Part shown: positions 4,189 through 5,228 of the stretch, in pieces
Layout of the letters: the number at the start of each line of letters is the position of its first letter
Position numbering within the stretch: the stretch's first letter is position 1
DNA from: an uncultured Rhodoferax sp.
Lineage (GTDB): Bacteria; Pseudomonadota; Gammaproteobacteria; Burkholderiales; Burkholderiaceae_C
NCBI GenBank assembly: GCA_936943465.1
Contig: CAKZJN010000260.1
Coordinates: forward strand, 1 to 5,228
Reading direction: 5' to 3'
DNA: 5,228 bases
The notes under the pieces: model-generated
What the model saw: the letters and a program-made list of their open reading frames with translations, nothing else
Databases searched by the model: none
Told to the model about the DNA's origin: nothing
Position numbers and translations under genes: made by a program

Positions 4189-5073
4189 ATGAGCGCTGCC
4201 TTCAACTACAAACATCTGTACTACTTTTGGGTCGTCGCCAAGGAGGGTGGCATTTCGCGGGCCGCAGACAAACTGGATATGGCGGTGCAAACCGTCAGCG
4301 CGCAGGTGCGTGAGTTGGAGCGCGCATTGGGGTATGCGCTGCTCAAGCCCGCCGGTCGTGGTCTGGTGCTAACCGAAGCGGGCGTGGTTGCCATGCAGCA
4401 GGCAGACCTGATCTTCCAGTTGGGCGAAGGACTGGTTGCGCGGGTACGCGATGCTGCAAGCATGCCGTCCGTGCGGCTGGCGGTGGGCGTATGTGACGGA
4501 CTACCCAAGCTGGTAGTGCATCAGTTGTTGGCGGTGGTGATGGAAGAACCCAACCTGCGACTGCAGTGCCACGACGGCGAGCTGGATGACCTGTTGGGCG
4601 ACCTGGCCTTGCACCGGTTGGATGTGGTGCTCTCTGATCGACCCGCACCGGCCAACCCCAATATCAAGTTGTACAGCCACTCCATGGGTACGTCGCCCAT
4701 GGCTTGGTACGGCACCTCGAAGTTTGCAAAAGTAGCGGGCAAGAAATTTCCACAAAGTCTGGCCGATGTGCCTCTGCTAATGCCCACCTCACATACCGCG
4801 GTGCGCGACCGTCTGGACGCCTGGCTTGAACGCAGCGGGGTTCGGCCGCGCATCGTCGGCGAGTTTGAAGACAGCGCCTTGCTCAAAACCTTTGCAGGGA
4901 GCGGTATGGGGGTGTTCCCGGCAGCGGAGTGGGTGCAGGACGATCTGCAAGCGCACTACGGGGTGCGACGGCTAGGGCCTTGTGAGGGCGTGAGCGAACA
5001 CTTTTATGCCATCGGAACCGAAAGAAAAGTGCAGCACCCGCTGGTGTCCAAGTTACTGCAAACCGCGCACTAG
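4189..5073 (+). CDS. nhaR: LysR-family transcriptional regulator, NhaR type
   Basis: The product is 294 residues (E. coli NhaR is about 300). Residues 5-64 are the winged helix-turn-helix: FNYKHLYYFWVVAKEGGISRA, then the recognition helix around VQTVSAQVRELE (33-44), closing with GRGLVLTEAG. The LYYFW signature and the effector-domain stretches LRLQCHDGELDDLLGDL (123-139), HRLDVVLSDRP (142-152), GEFEDSALLKTF (224-235) and FYAIGTERKVQHP (272-284) all correspond to NhaR rather than to general LysR proteins. In E. coli NhaR activates the Na+/H+ antiporter gene nhaA in response to Na+, and also osmC and pga. No nhaA is present here; the nearest candidate target is the divergent operon containing the SbtA-type Na+-dependent permease. 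The ATG at 4189 is chosen from N-terminal conservation, since its Shine-Dalgarno is weak; the frame is open further upstream into the divergent gene. Its stop overlaps that of the CBS-domain gene. Confidence 0.88.
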   Translation: MSAAFNYKHLYYFWVVAKEGGISRAADKLDMAVQTVSAQVRELERALGYALLKPAGRGLVLTEAGVVAMQQADLIFQLGEGLVARVRDAASMPSVRLAVGVCDGLPKLVVHQLLAVVMEEPNLRLQCHDGELDDLLGDLALHRLDVVLSDRPAPANPNIKLYSHSMGTSPMAWYGTSKFAKVAGKKFPQSLADVPLLMPTSHTAVRDRLDAWLERSGVRPRIVGEFEDSALLKTFAGSGMGVFPAAEWVQDDLQAHYGVRRLGPCEGVSEHFYAIGTERKVQHPLVSKLLQTAH

Positions 5074-5228
5074 CGCCACAAACTCAAAGGCGGGTCTTTG
5101 ACGACCGCGCGCAACACATCACTGCGCGAAACATACCCCACCAGACGCCCCTGCTCCCCGGTCACCGGCACGCCGTTGATGTGGTGGGTGAGCATGGCGG
5201 TTGCGATGCGGCGAATGTCGGTCACCGC
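5070..5228 (-). CDS. C-terminal end of a CBS-domain protein (5' partial)
   Basis: On the minus strand the frame is open from the window edge to TAG at 5072-5070, encoding 52 residues. They form the second half of a CBS domain: VTDIRRIATAMLTHHINGVPV, then GRLVGYVSRSDVLRAVV, followed by a short tail DPPLSLWR. The pattern of helix, NGVPV strand, G-x-L-V-G strand and S-R-S-D-V-L helix is diagnostic. CBS pairs bind adenine nucleotides such as AMP, ATP or SAM and regulate enzymes or channels, or occur as small stand-alone proteins. Ending directly after the CBS domain suggests a stand-alone CBS protein or one with CBS at its C terminus. The stop codon shares the CTAG at 5070-5073 with the regulator stop, so the genes converge with a 4-base overlap. 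Confidence 0.85.
   Translation of the reverse strand, partial: AVTDIRRIATAMLTHHINGVPVTGEQGRLVGYVSRSDVLRAVVKDPPLSLWR

Noticed and set aside
1..5228. CRISPR array, insertion sequence, tRNA or rRNA
   Set aside because: No regularly spaced repeats, transposase motifs, terminal inverted repeats or recognisable RNA-gene sequence were seen.

Overview
The window looks like chromosomal DNA of a betaproteobacterium, probably Burkholderiales and perhaps Comamonadaceae (Rhodoferax- or Polaromonas-like). This rests on moderately high GC, dense gene packing and the protein types: a YccA very close in sequence to the enterobacterial protein, a short HPF/RaiA protein of a kind I associate with Burkholderiales, and a CBS-domain protein ending in a Leu-Trp tail. 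The taxon is an inference, since no rRNA or other marker gene is present.

Left part (1-1359, + strand): the 3' end of a large iron-sulfur oxidoreductase-like gene carrying a two-cluster ferredoxin tail, a 153-base spacer with small repeats, then a complete transglutaminase-like protein gene. That gene converges on the next cluster with only 12 bases between stop codons.

Central part (1372-4089, - strand, transcribed right to left): five tightly packed genes that look like one operon. In order these are a short HPF/RaiA-type ribosome-associated protein, a YccA-type Bax-inhibitor-1 family membrane protein, a 56-residue two-helix membrane protein whose start overlaps the yccA stop by 8 bases, an SbtA-type sodium-dependent bicarbonate permease, and a TerB-like acidic helical protein. 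A hairpin and an interrupted T run lie at the sbtA/terB boundary and may reduce read-through.

Right part (4189-5228): a LysR-type regulator of the NhaR kind reads divergently from the operon across a 99-base AT-rich spacer with a dyad. It ends tail-to-tail with a partial CBS-domain gene on the - strand, the two stop codons sharing a CTAG tetramer.

How it may work together (inference): in E. coli NhaR responds to Na+, and SbtA-family permeases couple Na+ to bicarbonate uptake. YccA is an FtsH-linked membrane-stress protein and HPF-type proteins act on idle ribosomes. A divergent NhaR-like gene beside this operon suggests a Na+/pH/bicarbonate or envelope-stress module. The combination, including the uncharacterised 56-residue membrane protein and the apparent absence of the SbtB partner of SbtA from this window, is the most interesting content here.
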